A stretch of 64,000 nucleotides of DNA from Celeribacter litoreus (GTDB taxonomy: Bacteria > Pseudomonadota > Alphaproteobacteria > Rhodobacterales > Rhodobacteraceae). The stretch lies in NCBI RefSeq assembly GCF_020165855.1, contig NZ_JAIUFY010000008.1:310001-374000 (forward strand). The letters are read 5' to 3'. The stretch's first letter is position 1, and each line of letters starts with the position of its first letter. Shown one piece after another: positions 1 to 13,338 of this stretch. The position numbers were made by a program, and so were the translations under genes. The notes beneath the pieces were generated by a model. The model did no database searches and was not told the DNA's origin. It worked only from the letters and a program-made list of their open reading frames with translations.

Positions 1-290
1 AACTGTCCTCCTCGCACGATTACCCAGTGCGCGGTCGTGGTGGTCAGGGCGTCACAGCCATGGAGAAAACCATGCGCGGCGGTCCGATTGTGGCCTGCTT
101 CCCGGTTGGCACCGAGGACCAGATCATGCTCGCGACCTCCAAAGGCCAGTCCATCCGCTGTCCGGTGGATGGCATCTCCTTCCGCTCCCGCGGCGCGGGT
201 GGTGTGAAAGTGTTCAACACTGGCAAGGGTGAAGAAGTCGTCTCGGTCGCCTGGATCGCGGAAAGCGAAGAAGACGAAAACGAAGCCTGA
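1..290 (+). CDS. gyrA: DNA gyrase subunit A, C-terminal end (partial)
   Basis: Only the last ~95 codons are present, and the reading frame is open from the window edge (first full codon at 3). The translation carries the repeated beta-pinwheel blades of the GyrA C-terminal DNA-wrapping domain, including a DYPVRGRGGQG stretch and a GGVKVFNTGKGEEVVSV blade, and ends in an acidic tail (ESEEDENEA), as in alphaproteobacterial GyrA. GyrA is the DNA-cleaving and wrapping subunit of the type II topoisomerase that introduces negative supercoils. A strong intrinsic terminator follows, so it ends its transcription unit. The 5' part, including the catalytic tyrosine, lies outside the window. Confidence 0.95.
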   Translation, partial: LSSSHDYPVRGRGGQGVTAMEKTMRGGPIVACFPVGTEDQIMLATSKGQSIRCPVDGISFRSRGAGGVKVFNTGKGEEVVSVAWIAESEEDENEA

Positions 291-328
291 CACCGAACAC
301 ATCTGAACTCTCAGATGACGTAAGGGCA

Positions 329-362
329 CCCCCGGCACATTCAACATGTGTCGGGGGTTTTC
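329..362 (+). terminator. Rho-independent terminator after gyrA
   Basis: A 12-bp stem (329-340 with 346-357, one G:U pair) with a five-base loop is followed by a T-rich run. It lies 39 bases after the gyrA stop. Confidence 0.9.
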
Positions 363-532
363 ATTTAAAGTTTACCTTAAGTCATTGATCATAAAAACAA
401 AGACACGCAGGCATTCAGAGGATTCTGGAGGCTCCGCAAGTGTGCATCCTTGTAAAAATTTCCCCCTAATCGAACTGACATAAATTTTTTAAGAGCGAAC
501 CACTCAGTAAAATATTGACCATAGGGTAAAAC

Positions 533-1429
533 ATGTTCCTACGTACATCCGCCATTTCCATTGCGTTTCTCGCAACCGCAGGCGTCGCATTTGCCGACGG
601 GCTCTCCTACAGCTCCGTCGAAGTGACGCATATGGATATTGAGGGCACAACAGTCGATAATATCACAGGCTCTTTTGACTACCTCACGGGCGCACTCTCG
701 TTCACTGGTACGGCAGACGTGTCAGACTTTGGTGGCACCGACGTCCACAATCTGTCCTTCTCGGCCGGTTACGAATTCATGCCGAATATGACCATCTACG
801 CTGCACTCGGGACGAGCGACGACGGACGCGATAGCGGCAGCGATTATGGCATCGGCGCGGAATACAAAACCGCGACCTACGGTGCAGCCATCGACTATCA
901 CGACTACGATGCTTTTGATTACGAAGTTCTGACTGTTGCAGGTTATTATGAATTCGGAAACTCGGTGGTCTTTGGCTCCTATCGCGATATCGAAGGCACC
1001 TCCATCTACAATGTCGGGTATACCTTTGACGCGCCGACATGGGACGTTGATCTCGAATCCACTTGGTACGACGAATTTGATGCGGGCCTGACCTCGATCG
1101 CCACATCTTACGCATTGACGGATGCGATCCGCCTCCAGACCTCCATGACAACGCTTAACGACGACTTCTTTAATGTCGGCGTCGCAACGCTCGGCGGGGA
1201 ATACCGGTTCAATGACGCGCTGAGCCTCGAAGCAGACTACTCCGAGAGCTACGGCGACAACCGTCAAGCCCAAATCTTCACTCTGGCGTTCAAATGGGAA
1301 AATGGTGCGGATCGTGCACGTGTTCTCGACAAGGTTGCGGACTTCTCCTCTAACAGCGATCCCTACTACGATCTGTTCACAGAACTCAGCGCGGGTGGTG
1401 TCCGCTTGGGTGGCGGTGGCGCACGCTAA
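533..1429 (+). CDS. Exported outer-membrane beta-barrel-like protein
   Basis: The 298-residue product begins with a clear signal peptide (about residues 1-21, cut after AFA). The mature part has alternating hydrophobic/polar residues rich in Tyr, Asp, Gly and Thr, which is typical of outer-membrane barrel strands. Examples are [18 protein letters not shown] and the late repeated [19 protein letters not shown]. The last ~40 residues leave this pattern and end Gly-rich ([11 protein letters not shown]). I do not recognise the exact family; a small porin or YfaZ/OmpW-like barrel would fit. An AGGG-type ribosome site lies just upstream. The gene is flanked by terminators on both sides, so it is probably a single-gene unit with its own promoter in the AT-rich 363-532 gap. 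Confidence 0.7.
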   Translation: MFLRTSAISIAFLATAGVAFADGLSYSSVEVTHMDIEGTTVDNITGSFDYLTGALSFTGTADVSDFGGTDVHNLSFSAGYEFMPNMTIYAALGTSDDGRDSGSDYGIGAEYKTATYGAAIDYHDYDAFDYEVLTVAGYYEFGNSVVFGSYRDIEGTSIYNVGYTFDAPTWDVDLESTWYDEFDAGLTSIATSYALTDAIRLQTSMTTLNDDFFNVGVATLGGEYRFNDALSLEADYSESYGDNRQAQIFTLAFKWENGADRARVLDKVADFSSNSDPYYDLFTELSAGGVRLGGGGAR

Positions 1430-1469
1430 GCGCTGCGCCCGCACTCTCTCAAATATCAGGCAAAAACAG

Positions 1470-1500
1470 GAACGGTCCCACTTTCGTGGGGCCGTTTTGG
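1470..1500 (+). terminator. Rho-independent terminator after the barrel gene
   Basis: An 11-bp inverted repeat (AACGGTCCCAC pairing with GTGGGGCCGTT, loop TTTC) is followed by TT and lies 40 bases after the stop codon at 1429. Confidence 0.8.
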
Positions 1501-1580
1501 ATTCGACCGGCGGTCCCTGTGTTGCGCGAAGTGAAGGTTTCTTTTCAATGCCCCTTTTCCGCAACAGAAGTTCGGTTTAC

Positions 1581-2936
1581 ATGCCCCACATGACTGACAA
1601 AACACTTCATATCGTGGGCGGCGGCATGGCCGGGTCCGAGGCCGCCTGGCAGGCCGCTAATCTTGGCATCAACGTCGTGCTGCACGAAATGCGGCCCGCG
1701 GTGGAAACCTTTGCGCACCAAACCGGCAATTTCGGGGAAATGGTGTGCTCGAACTCCTTCCGCTCGGACGACGATGAACAGAATGCCGTCGGGCTGCTGC
1801 ATTGGGAAATGCGGGCGGCGAACGGCCTGATCATGGCCTCTGCGGATGAGCATAAACTGCCGGCTGGCGGCGCGCTTGCGGTAGACCGTGAGGCCTTTGC
1901 CGAACACATCACCGCGAAACTGAAGTCGCATCCGAATGTATCCGTCGAATACGGTGAAATCACCGACCTGCCGGATGACGGTATGTGGATCTTCGCGACG
2001 GGCCCGCTGACCTCCCCCAAACTGGGCGAAGCGATTGCGAAAGAGACCGGCACGGACCGTCTCGCTTTCTTCGATGCCATCGCGCCAATTGTCTATGCGG
2101 AGAGCATCGACATGGACGTCGCGTGGCTCCAGTCCCGTTATGATAAGGGCGAGACTGAGGAAGAACAAAAGGCCTATCTCAACTGCCCAATGACGAAGGA
2201 TCAGTATGAGGCCTTCATCGACGCACTTCTCGCAGCCGACAAAACCGAGTTCCACGAGGGTGAAACCGCGGGTTACTTCGATGGCTGCCTCCCGATTGAG
2301 GTGATGGCCGAACGCGGGCGCGAGACTCTGCGCCACGGTCCGATGAAGCCCATCGGCCTGACGAACGCGCACAAGCCCGAGGAAAAGGCCTATGCAGTCG
2401 TGCAGCTCCGCCGCGATAACGCGCTCGGCACGCTCTACAACATCGTTGGGTTCCAGACGAAGATGAAATACGGCGCCCAGACCGAGGTCTTCAAAATGAT
2501 CCCGGGCCTTGAGAACGCCTCTTTCGCGCGTCTGGGTGGCATTCATCGGAACACTTTCCTGAATTCTCCGACCCTGCTCGACGACCAAATGCGCCTCAAA
2601 TCACGTCCGAACATCCGGTTCGCGGGTCAGGTGACGGGCGTCGAGGGCTATGTGGAAAGCTCCGCGATGGGTCTTCTGGCCGGCCGCCTGGCCGCGGCAG
2701 AACTCTTGGGCGTCGAGATGGGCCCGCCTCCGGGCACGACCGCCATGGGCGCGTTGATCCATCACATCACCGGCGGCGCAGAGGCAAAGACCTTCCAACC
2801 TATGAACGTGAACTTCGGTCTGTTCCCGCCGCTCGACGGAATGCGCGGTGGCCGCAAGGGGCGCAAAGAGCGCTACAAAGGATACACGGACCGCGCGAAA
2901 GAAGAATTTACTCAGTGGCTTGAGGCGCAAAGCTAA
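1581..2936 (+). CDS. trmFO: Methylenetetrahydrofolate-tRNA-(uracil-5-)-methyltransferase TrmFO
   Basis: The 451-residue protein is of the usual length for the folate- and FAD-dependent enzyme that makes ribothymidine at tRNA position 54. The FAD-binding GGGMAGSEA is at residues 13-21, followed by the family HEMRP and the [11 protein letters not shown] region. The C-terminal half has [13 protein letters not shown] and the [11 protein letters not shown] block. An in-frame open stretch reaches back to 1302, but it overlaps the preceding terminator and has no family similarity. The start at 1581 has a GAAG-type site upstream. A start at 1590 ([12 protein letters not shown]) is almost as good and matches homologues more closely. 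Its stop shares a base with the gluQ start (TAATG), so the two are co-transcribed. Confidence 0.95.
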   Translation: MPHMTDKTLHIVGGGMAGSEAAWQAANLGINVVLHEMRPAVETFAHQTGNFGEMVCSNSFRSDDDEQNAVGLLHWEMRAANGLIMASADEHKLPAGGALAVDREAFAEHITAKLKSHPNVSVEYGEITDLPDDGMWIFATGPLTSPKLGEAIAKETGTDRLAFFDAIAPIVYAESIDMDVAWLQSRYDKGETEEEQKAYLNCPMTKDQYEAFIDALLAADKTEFHEGETAGYFDGCLPIEVMAERGRETLRHGPMKPIGLTNAHKPEEKAYAVVQLRRDNALGTLYNIVGFQTKMKYGAQTEVFKMIPGLENASFARLGGIHRNTFLNSPTLLDDQMRLKSRPNIRFAGQVTGVEGYVESSAMGLLAGRLAAAELLGVEMGPPPGTTAMGALIHHITGGAEAKTFQPMNVNFGLFPPLDGMRGGRKGRKERYKGYTDRAKEEFTQWLEAQS

Positions 2937-3790
2937 TGCGCTACGCCACCCGTTTTGCACCTAGCCCCACGGGGCCGCTGCATCTCGGGCATGCGTTCTC
3001 CGCGCTCACGGCCGCGCGCCGAGCGGAGGCACATGGGGGCACATTTCTCCTCCGGATTGAGGACGGCGATATCTCACGCTGCCGTCCCGAATGGGAGGCG
3101 CTGATCTATGCGGACCTGCGCTGGCTCGGGCTGTCATGGCCGGAACCGGTCCTGCATGTCACCGCCCGCGAAGCGATCTACGCGAGTGCGCTGTCCCGCC
3201 TCGATGAGCTTGGCCTGATCTATCCCTGCTCCTGCACGCGGCGCGATGTGATGAACGCGCTCTCCGCCCCGCAAGAAGGCGCGCCAATGGGACCGGATGG
3301 CGTCATCTATCCGGGCACCTGTCGAGTGCGGTCCATGGCGACCTTTGTCGAGGGAGAGGCGATACGGCTGAACATGGCCAAGGCCGTCGCCTACCTCGGC
3401 GATGTCTCGAAGTTCTCATGGGAAGAAACCGGCCCATTCGAGACCGGCACACAGCGCCTCGATGCGGCTCGACTCGTGGAGGGTGTCGGCGACATCGTTC
3501 TCGCCCGCAAAGACATCGGAACCGCCGCCTATCACCTTTCTGTGGTGCTGGACGATGCCGCGCAGGGGATCACAGAGGCCGTGCGCGGTGTCGATCTCAT
3601 GGAGGCAACGCAAATTCATCGGCTCTTGCAAGCGCTCCTCGACCTGCCCGAAATCGCCTACCATCACCACGATCTCATCCGCGACGAAAACGACAAACGT
3701 CTCGCGAAACGCACAGACGCAAAGGCGATCCGCAAGTTCCGTGAAGAGGGTTATAGCCCTGAAGACGTTCGAAAAATGATCGGCCTCTAG
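2936..3790 (+). CDS. gluQ: Glutamyl-Q tRNA(Asp) synthetase
   Basis: The 284-residue protein is a truncated glutamyl-tRNA synthetase paralogue with the catalytic core only. It attaches glutamate to the queuosine base of tRNA-Asp rather than to a tRNA 3' end. The HIGH-type motif appears as PLHLGHA near residues 16-22 and a KMSKS-type KRLAKR near residue 254. The cysteines YPCSC and a later GTC are the expected zinc ligands. The anticodon-binding domain of GltX is absent, which distinguishes it from a true GluRS. It overlaps trmFO by one base, which places two tRNA-modification genes in one operon. It is convergent with hisI, with seven bases between the stops. Confidence 0.93.
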   Translation: MRYATRFAPSPTGPLHLGHAFSALTAARRAEAHGGTFLLRIEDGDISRCRPEWEALIYADLRWLGLSWPEPVLHVTAREAIYASALSRLDELGLIYPCSCTRRDVMNALSAPQEGAPMGPDGVIYPGTCRVRSMATFVEGEAIRLNMAKAVAYLGDVSKFSWEETGPFETGTQRLDAARLVEGVGDIVLARKDIGTAAYHLSVVLDDAAQGITEAVRGVDLMEATQIHRLLQALLDLPEIAYHHHDLIRDENDKRLAKRTDAKAIRKFREEGYSPEDVRKMIGL

Positions 3791-3797
3791 TCCGAGC

Positions 3798-4157
3798 TCA
3801 TTCCATCGGCGCGGAGAGTTCGACCACCTCACCCTCACGCACGGCGCGGTAGAAACAGGACCGGCGGTTGGTGTGGCACGCGGGACCCGTCTGATCAACC
3901 GTCACCAGAATGCAATCGCTGTCGCAGTCATAGCGGAAATCCACGAGCGCCTGAACGTGGCCAGAGGTCTCTCCCTTGATCCAGAACGCCTGACGCGAGC
4001 GCGACCAGTAGGTCACTTTGCCTGTCTCAAGCGTCTTTTCCACGGCCTCGCGGTTCATCCACGCCATCATGAGGACTTCCCCCGACACATGATCCTGTGC
4101 AATTGCGGGGATCAGGCCCTTGTCGTCATATTTCAGTGAAGCGGGGTCGAAAGCCAT
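3798..4157 (-). CDS. hisI: Phosphoribosyl-AMP cyclohydrolase
   Basis: The 119-residue enzyme catalyses the third step of histidine biosynthesis, opening the purine ring of phosphoribosyl-AMP. Visible signatures are [29 protein letters not shown], the metal-binding DCDSDC and the [14 protein letters not shown] block. It is the stand-alone HisI, without the HisE pyrophosphatase part. The start at 4157 is chosen because it has a good AAAGGACC ribosome site and fits the family N-terminus; the frame is open further upstream without homology. It is transcribed divergently from the NifU-like gene, so the ~64-base gap must hold both promoters. Confidence 0.95.
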   Translation of the reverse strand: MAFDPASLKYDDKGLIPAIAQDHVSGEVLMMAWMNREAVEKTLETGKVTYWSRSRQAFWIKGETSGHVQALVDFRYDCDSDCILVTVDQTGPACHTNRRSCFYRAVREGEVVELSAPME

Positions 4158-4221
4158 TGGGGGTCCTTTCCAATCATGCGTGCGTGACCTATCTATGGAC
4201 ACTGATCCCGAAAGGCAAACC

Positions 4222-4662
4222 ATGACGCAATCCGCAACCGATCTCGCCAAACTCTACTCCGGCACATTGCTGTCTCTGGCGGCGGACATTCCGCTCACCG
4301 GTCGGTTGGAGAATCCCCAGGCTACGGTGCGCGAACGTGCGCCGCTCTGTGGGTCTACCGTGACGGTCGATCTGGACATGGAGGACGGCAAAGTCAGCCG
4401 TTTCGCGCAGGATGTAAAAGCCTGTGCCTTGGGTCAGGCCTCAGCCTCTGTGCTCGGTCGTCACGTCCTCGGGCGGACACCTGACGAACTCAACCGCGCG
4501 AAAGAGGAACTCACGGCATTTCTCAAAGAAGACGGCCCTGCCCCATCCGCGCCGTTTGATGAGCTTGAGGCGCTCTTGCCCGCGCGGGAGTTCAAGAACC
4601 GGCATGCCTCGATCCTCTTGGCGCTGACGGCGACCTGCCGCGCGATCGAGTCTCTCGAATAA
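4222..4662 (+). CDS. NifU/IscU-like iron-sulfur scaffold-type protein
   Basis: The 146-residue product resembles the NifU N-terminal scaffold domain. Conserved cysteines sit in APLCGS (about residue 44), [14 protein letters not shown] (about residue 68) and TATCRAIE near the C-terminus. This three-cysteine arrangement is used by IscU/SufU to hold nascent Fe-S clusters. Rhodobacteraceae commonly carry such a protein away from the suf operon. The start at 4222 has an AAAGG site at the right distance; an ATG at 4195 lacks one. Whether it acts as a scaffold here, in addition to SufBCD encoded at 55-62 kb, is inferred. Confidence 0.75.
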   Translation: MTQSATDLAKLYSGTLLSLAADIPLTGRLENPQATVRERAPLCGSTVTVDLDMEDGKVSRFAQDVKACALGQASASVLGRHVLGRTPDELNRAKEELTAFLKEDGPAPSAPFDELEALLPAREFKNRHASILLALTATCRAIESLE

Positions 4663-4818
4663 ACCAAAAAAGAAACCGCTGCGCTCAGTTAAGAGACACA
4701 GCGGCAGTATGATCTGAAGGTCGCAGACAGGCGCATTGAGGCGTGCGCCTGATAGGGATAGGTTGGGTCAGCTCTGCGGGCGGGATCAGATCCGAGGCAA
4801 AATCAAATGCTTACGCGG

Positions 4819-4941
4819 TCACACAAGACCCGGAAGCGACAGACCGCCAACCAGAATGACCAAGAGCGCGACAGCGCCGATCATGTCCTCGACGAGAGTG
4901 GCTTGGGACCGGGCAACAACGGATTTCAAATCATTGATCAT
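4819..4941 (-). CDS. 40-residue single-span membrane protein
   Basis: A short open frame reads MINDLKSVVARSQATLVEDM, then one strongly hydrophobic helix (IGAVALLVILVGGLSLPG) and LV. The layout is an amphipathic or charged N-terminus and one C-terminal membrane span. It is preceded by a purine-rich AGCGAGA site. I do not recognise a family. Similar tiny 'charged head plus one helix' proteins occur twice more in this window (18804-18935 and 30993-31130). It lies between the NifU-like gene and the recG stop, in what would otherwise be a 400-base gap. Confidence 0.6.
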   Translation of the reverse strand: MINDLKSVVARSQATLVEDMIGAVALLVILVGGLSLPGLV

Positions 4942-5070
4942 GGTAGTCTCGCTTTCTCTCAATCGTGGTTAACGTCTTGTTGCTAATTTGTTCTCATATC
5001 CCCCGATTCCTGTAAAGAACTTTTTGAGAACATTTGTGAACATTTTGGATCAGATGAGAACGAAACGGGA

Positions 5071-9308
<4,238 letters not shown>

Positions 9309-9393
9309 TTAGGAGAGGGGCACGGGGAGGTCCAGTAAGATTCCACGAAGGCGCAACACTGCCTCAACTCGATAACGGAAAAGGAGAGAGCCC

Positions 9394-10101
9394 TTACGCA
9401 CCAACGGCGAATTTGGTTTCAACCGGTTCCGGATCACGCAGGACGTAACCACGCCCCCAAACCGTTTCGATGTAATTGGCACCATCTGTGGCGGTGGCGA
9501 GCTTTTTCCGGAGTTTGCAGATGAAGACATCGATGATTTTGAGTTCCGGCTCATCCATGCCGCCGTAGAGATGGTTGAGGAACATTTCTTTCGTGAGCGT
9601 CGTGCCTTTGCGAAGGGAAAGAAGTTCGAGCATCTGGTATTCCTTGCCGGTCAGATGCACGGGTTTGTCGCCCGCCGAGACCGTTTTGGCGTCGAGGTTC
9701 ACGGCGATCTCACCGGTTTGGATGATCGACTGCGAATGGCCTTTGGAACGGCGAATAATCGCATGAATGCGCGCGACGAGTTCTTCGCGATGGAAGGGTT
9801 TCGTCAGGTAATCGTCTGCCCCGAATCCGAAGCCTTTGATTTTGTTCTCTGTATCGTCCGCCCCAGACAGGATCAGGATCGGCGTTTCCACCCGAGCAAG
9901 ACGGATTTGGCGCAGCACTTCATGGCCATTCATGTCCGGCAGGCCGAGATCGAGCAGGATCAGGTCATAATCATAGAGCTTTGCAAGATCGATGCCTTCT
10001 TCGCCGAGATCCGTCGTGTAGACGTTCAAATTGGCATGGGACAGCATCAACTCGATACTTTTCGATGTGGTTGGATCGTCCTCGACCAGCAAAATCCGCA
10101 T
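9394..10101 (-). CDS. ctrA: Cell-cycle response regulator CtrA
   Basis: The 235-residue OmpR-type response regulator is almost identical in style to alphaproteobacterial CtrA. It begins [20 protein letters not shown], the phosphoacceptor aspartate is D51 in [12 protein letters not shown], and the receiver ends at YLTKPF. The winged-helix DNA-binding domain carries [20 protein letters not shown] and [20 protein letters not shown]. In Rhodobacterales CtrA typically controls motility, gene-transfer-agent and quorum-sensing genes rather than being essential. The start at 10101 is the family start; the longer open frame to 10191 is not conserved. sciP, encoding its usual inhibitor, lies directly upstream on the same strand. 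Confidence 0.97.
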   Translation of the reverse strand: MRILLVEDDPTTSKSIELMLSHANLNVYTTDLGEEGIDLAKLYDYDLILLDLGLPDMNGHEVLRQIRLARVETPILILSGADDTENKIKGFGFGADDYLTKPFHREELVARIHAIIRRSKGHSQSIIQTGEIAVNLDAKTVSAGDKPVHLTGKEYQMLELLSLRKGTTLTKEMFLNHLYGGMDEPELKIIDVFICKLRKKLATATDGANYIETVWGRGYVLRDPEPVETKFAVGA

Positions 10102-10197
10102 AACCCTATGTCTCCGTTTTTTTAGTCCATGTGCCTCGTGGGAACGCGACCGCCGGTTCTTGGTGCGTTCGCGCAATTCGAAGATGGTCAAAATTAG

Positions 10198-10212
10198 TTA
10201 ACTACACGTTAC
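10198..10212. promoter_or_regulatory. Candidate CtrA box in the sciP-ctrA gap
   Basis: TTAA-CTACACG-TTAC matches the known CtrA full-site consensus TTAA-N7-TTAA with one mismatch. It lies 97 bases upstream of the ctrA start and just after the sciP stop, which is suitable for autoregulation. Confidence 0.6.
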
Positions 10213-10238
10213 CGGTTTAGTAATTTTCGAATTACAAC

Positions 10239-10517
10239 TCAAGGTTGTCTATATTTTTGCACAGCAGTGGCGCGCAATGCGGCTTCACCGTGCTGAAAAA
10301 TTGCGCTTTTCCACGACTCGAGCTCCTCTTCGGAAAGGCCATAGGTCTGGAGCGCCTCACTTTGCGAAATCAGGCCGAACACGACCCCTTTCACAACAGC
10401 CGCCTTGCGCGACGCGACCCAGCGGCGCGTGTCGGCTGGCGGTAGATCAGCACGCGTCATCATCGATCCATCAGGAAGCGTCACTGCGCGCGGACCGTCA
10501 ACTTTTTTCAAATACAT
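10239..10517 (-). CDS. sciP: CtrA inhibitor SciP (DUF1153)
   Basis: The 92-residue protein matches the SciP/DUF1153 family: a short N-terminal strand region (LPDGSMMTRADLPPADTRRW), then a basic helix-turn-helix (SRKAAVVKGVVFGLISQSEALQTYGLSEEE) and the closing HGEAALRATAVQKYRQ. In Caulobacter, SciP binds CtrA at promoters and prevents transcription activation. Placement immediately upstream of ctrA, on the same strand with a 137-base gap, supports the assignment. Read-through could couple the two, but the candidate CtrA box in the gap suggests separate control. Confidence 0.92.
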   Translation of the reverse strand: MYLKKVDGPRAVTLPDGSMMTRADLPPADTRRWVASRKAAVVKGVVFGLISQSEALQTYGLSEEELESWKSAIFQHGEAALRATAVQKYRQP

Positions 10518-10639
10518 GGTTCACCCCGTTCCTTTCTGAGCATCACTTTCGCGCAAACGCCTTAATGCAGAATGAAACGCCCCCTTGAGAGTGCTTAGGA
10601 TTTACCTATATTGCGGCATATTCCTGAAAGGTTCTGTAA

Positions 10640-11782
10640 ATGCATGACGGCGCTACACCGCTGAACTCTCTTGGTTTCGCCAAGGCCCCCTCTGAAACCC
10701 GAGTCGTGGTTGCGATGTCGGGCGGCGTGGATTCGTCGGTTGTGGCCGCGCAACTGGCTGAGGAAGGCTACGATGTGGTTGGTGTCACCTTGCAGCTTTA
10801 CGACCACGGTGCGGCACTCGCCAAAAAAGGGGCGTGCTGTGCGGGGCGTGACATTCACGATGCCCGCCGCGTGGCCGAGGAGATGGGGTTCCCGCATTAC
10901 GTGCTCGACTATGAGAACGTATTCAAGGACGCGGTGATTGACGAATTTGCCGACAGCTATCTCGCCGGTGCCACGCCTGTGCCCTGCATTCGCTGCAACG
11001 AGCGGGTGAAGTTCAAAGACCTCCTCAACACCGCAAAGGACCTCGACGCCGACTGTATGGCGACGGGGCATTACATCCAGCGCGTGATGGGCGTGAACGG
11101 GCCGGAGCTTCATTCCGCCGAGGATGCGAACCGTGATCAGAGCTATTTCCTGTTCTCGACCACTCCTGAACAGTTGGATTACCTACGCTTCCCGCTCGGG
11201 CATCTGCCGTCCAAGGACGCGACCCGTGCGCTTGCCGCGAAATACGGGCTGTCTGTGGCAGACAAACCGGACAGTCAGGACATCTGTTTCGTACCGAATG
11301 GCAACTATGCGCAGGTGATTGAAAAACTGCGCCCAGGTGCCGCTGAACCCGGCGAGATTGTCGATCACGAGGGCAATGTGCGTGGCACCCATAACGGCGT
11401 CATTCACTACACCATCGGTCAGCGTCGCGGGCTCGGGATCGGCGGTCTGTCCGAGCCGCTTTATGTCGTGAAACTCGACGTGGACAACAGGCGTGTGGTT
11501 GTCGGACCGAAAGAGATGCTCGCCACGCGGAAAATTCCTGTGCGGGAGATCAACTGGCTCGGCGATGAACCGTTTACGTCCCGCGACGAATGGGTGCTCG
11601 ACGTCAAGGTGCGCTCCACCCGTCCACCGCGTGAGGCGATCATCCGACCGATTTCCGACACTGAGGCCGAGGTCGAATTGATCGTTGCCGAAGAAGGTGT
11701 CTCGCCAGGTCAGGCCTGCGTGTTCTATGATCCCAACAGCCCGCGGATTTACGGCGGCGGTTGGATCTGGAAAGGCGAATGA
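10640..11782 (+). CDS. mnmA: tRNA-uridine 2-sulfurtransferase MnmA
   Basis: The 380-residue PP-loop enzyme thiolates U34 of tRNA-Lys, -Glu and -Gln. The ATP-pyrophosphatase loop SGGVDSS is at residues 27-33. The catalytic cysteine pair is C119 (in CNERVKF) and C216 (in [11 protein letters not shown]). The C-terminal region has [12 protein letters not shown]. The ATG at 10640 has GAAAGG seven to nine bases upstream. It is divergent from sciP, and the 122-base gap holds both promoters. The LprI-like gene follows after one base. Confidence 0.97.
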   Translation: MHDGATPLNSLGFAKAPSETRVVVAMSGGVDSSVVAAQLAEEGYDVVGVTLQLYDHGAALAKKGACCAGRDIHDARRVAEEMGFPHYVLDYENVFKDAVIDEFADSYLAGATPVPCIRCNERVKFKDLLNTAKDLDADCMATGHYIQRVMGVNGPELHSAEDANRDQSYFLFSTTPEQLDYLRFPLGHLPSKDATRALAAKYGLSVADKPDSQDICFVPNGNYAQVIEKLRPGAAEPGEIVDHEGNVRGTHNGVIHYTIGQRRGLGIGGLSEPLYVVKLDVDNRRVVVGPKEMLATRKIPVREINWLGDEPFTSRDEWVLDVKVRSTRPPREAIIRPISDTEAEVELIVAEEGVSPGQACVFYDPNSPRIYGGGWIWKGE

Positions 11783-11783
11783 G

Positions 11784-12164
11784 ATGAAACGGCTGGCTCT
11801 CGTGTTGATGTTCCCCACTGCGGCGCTGGCTGATCCCTCTCTCGAATGTTCGCTCGACCTCGGGTCTCAAGTGGAAATCGCCGGTTGCGTTGGCGAGGCA
11901 GAGGACAAAGCGACCCGCGCGATGGAACTCATGCTCGGGTTCGCGCGCGCCTCTGCGCAAGACCTAGACACGCAGACCGGCCGCGACGTTGCCCTGCCTG
12001 CTCTCGAAGCCTCTCAATCCGCGTGGGAAGCCTATCGCGACGCGCAGTGCGATTATGTCGGGGCGGGATTTGGCGGTGGCTCTGGCACGGGGATCGCGAT
12101 CCGGTCGTGCAAGGTCGAACTGACCCGCGCGCGCACCGCTGAGATTGAAACCCAATTACGCTGA
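11784..12164 (+). CDS. LprI/DUF1311-family exported protein
   Basis: The 126-residue product has a short signal peptide (MKRLALVLMFPTAALA). The mature domain is typical of DUF1311/LprI: paired cysteines (LECS, AGCVGEAE), the core QSAWEAYRDAQCDYVGA and a final RSCKVELTRARTAEI. Family members are periplasmic and one (LprI) inhibits lysozyme, but most have no assigned role, so a cell-envelope function is only likely. Its start lies two bases after the mnmA stop, so it is translated from the same message. It is convergent with lpxB. Confidence 0.8.
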   Translation: MKRLALVLMFPTAALADPSLECSLDLGSQVEIAGCVGEAEDKATRAMELMLGFARASAQDLDTQTGRDVALPALEASQSAWEAYRDAQCDYVGAGFGGGSGTGIAIRSCKVELTRARTAEIETQLR

Positions 12165-12192
12165 CACTGCGCGCTGAAGAGATCTTTCTCGC

Positions 12193-13338
12193 TTAGACCT
12201 TCAGACCTTCAAGAATGGCTTTGGCCGCACGAAGGCCGGGAGCTTCCTCTCCACGCCCCAAACGCTCCATCGTGAGAGCAAGTGCTTCACGTTGGTCCTC
12301 TCCCGTATTCAGAACATGCGACAGGCTCGCGGCGATCTTTTGGGCGATGCACTCCGGTCCGAGGAATTCCGGCACCACGCGGGTTTCAGACACAAGGTTC
12401 ACGAGCGTCACCGTGTCGATCAGCAGCTTGCGCTTGACGATTTGCTCGGTGAGCCAGTTCATACGGTAGGCAACAACCATCGGCGTGTCATTGGCGGCAA
12501 GCTCAAGCGACACAGTGCCCGAAGCCGCGAGCGCGATGTCGGCGGCCTTGAATGCGGCACGTTTCGCAGCACGGTCCGTTCCGTCAATCAGGATCGGGGT
12601 CACGGGCCAATTTGCGACGGCCTCACGGACCAACTCATCGCGACCGTGTGCGACGGGCACGACGTAGCGCGCATCTTTGTGGCTATGGGCAAACTGTTCG
12701 AGCGCCTGACCGAAAATCGGCGCGAGGCGGTTGATTTCGCCCTTGCGTGAGCCGGGAAGGACGAGCACCAGAGGTGAGTCACCGATGGTGTGGGCTGCCC
12801 TGAACTCTGCAACCTCCGCATCCGTTGCAATCTCGTCCGTCACGACGGGATGACCAACGAAATCACAGCGCAGGCCGTGGGCCTCGAAATACGGAGGCTC
12901 GAACGGAAAGAGCGCGAGGACCTGATCGACGCGCTTCGCCATCTTCTCGGCTCGCTCGGGCCGCCATGCCCAGACGGTCGGGGCGACGTAGTGGCAGATG
13001 CGGATATCGCTCTCGGCCTTCACAAGATCGGCCACACGCAGGCAAAAGTCTGGGCTGTCAATGGTCAGCACCACATCCGGTTTCCACGCGAGGATCGCAT
13101 CCGCAACCTCTCGGATGCGGCGTTTGAGGTGGAAATACTTCGGGAGGATTTCCGCGATCCCCATGAGGCTCAACTCGGACATGGCAAACTGGCTCGTGAG
13201 GCCCTGCTCTTCCATGAACGGCCCGCCGACGCCGCGAAACTCTACGTCTGTAAGGGATTTGAGCCCCGCCATCGCCGCGCCGCCGAGTTTGTCGCCGGAG
13301 GCCTCGCCCGCGATGACAAACACCTTGAGCACGGTCAT
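12193..13338 (-). CDS. lpxB: Lipid-A-disaccharide synthase
   Basis: The 381-residue GT19 enzyme joins UDP-2,3-diacylglucosamine to lipid X to form the lipid A disaccharide. Motifs seen are VFVIAGEASGDKLGGAAM at the N-terminus, MGIAEILPKYF, CHYVAPTVWAWRPER, VLPGSRKGEINRLAP and the late ASGTVSLELA. It is the last gene of the long envelope operon and overlaps lpxI by four bases (ATGA). Confidence 0.97.
   Translation of the reverse strand: MTVLKVFVIAGEASGDKLGGAAMAGLKSLTDVEFRGVGGPFMEEQGLTSQFAMSELSLMGIAEILPKYFHLKRRIREVADAILAWKPDVVLTIDSPDFCLRVADLVKAESDIRICHYVAPTVWAWRPERAEKMAKRVDQVLALFPFEPPYFEAHGLRCDFVGHPVVTDEIATDAEVAEFRAAHTIGDSPLVLVLPGSRKGEINRLAPIFGQALEQFAHSHKDARYVVPVAHGRDELVREAVANWPVTPILIDGTDRAAKRAAFKAADIALAASGTVSLELAANDTPMVVAYRMNWLTEQIVKRKLLIDTVTLVNLVSETRVVPEFLGPECIAQKIAASLSHVLNTGEDQREALALTMERLGRGEEAPGLRAAKAILEGLKV

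Noticed and set aside
365-380. TTAA-N8-TTAA, possible CtrA box before the barrel gene
   Set aside because: The spacer is eight bases rather than the required seven, in an AT-rich stretch where such matches are expected.
4736-4972. A 78-codon plus-strand frame
   Set aside because: The minus-strand 40-residue membrane protein in the same place is far more protein-like.
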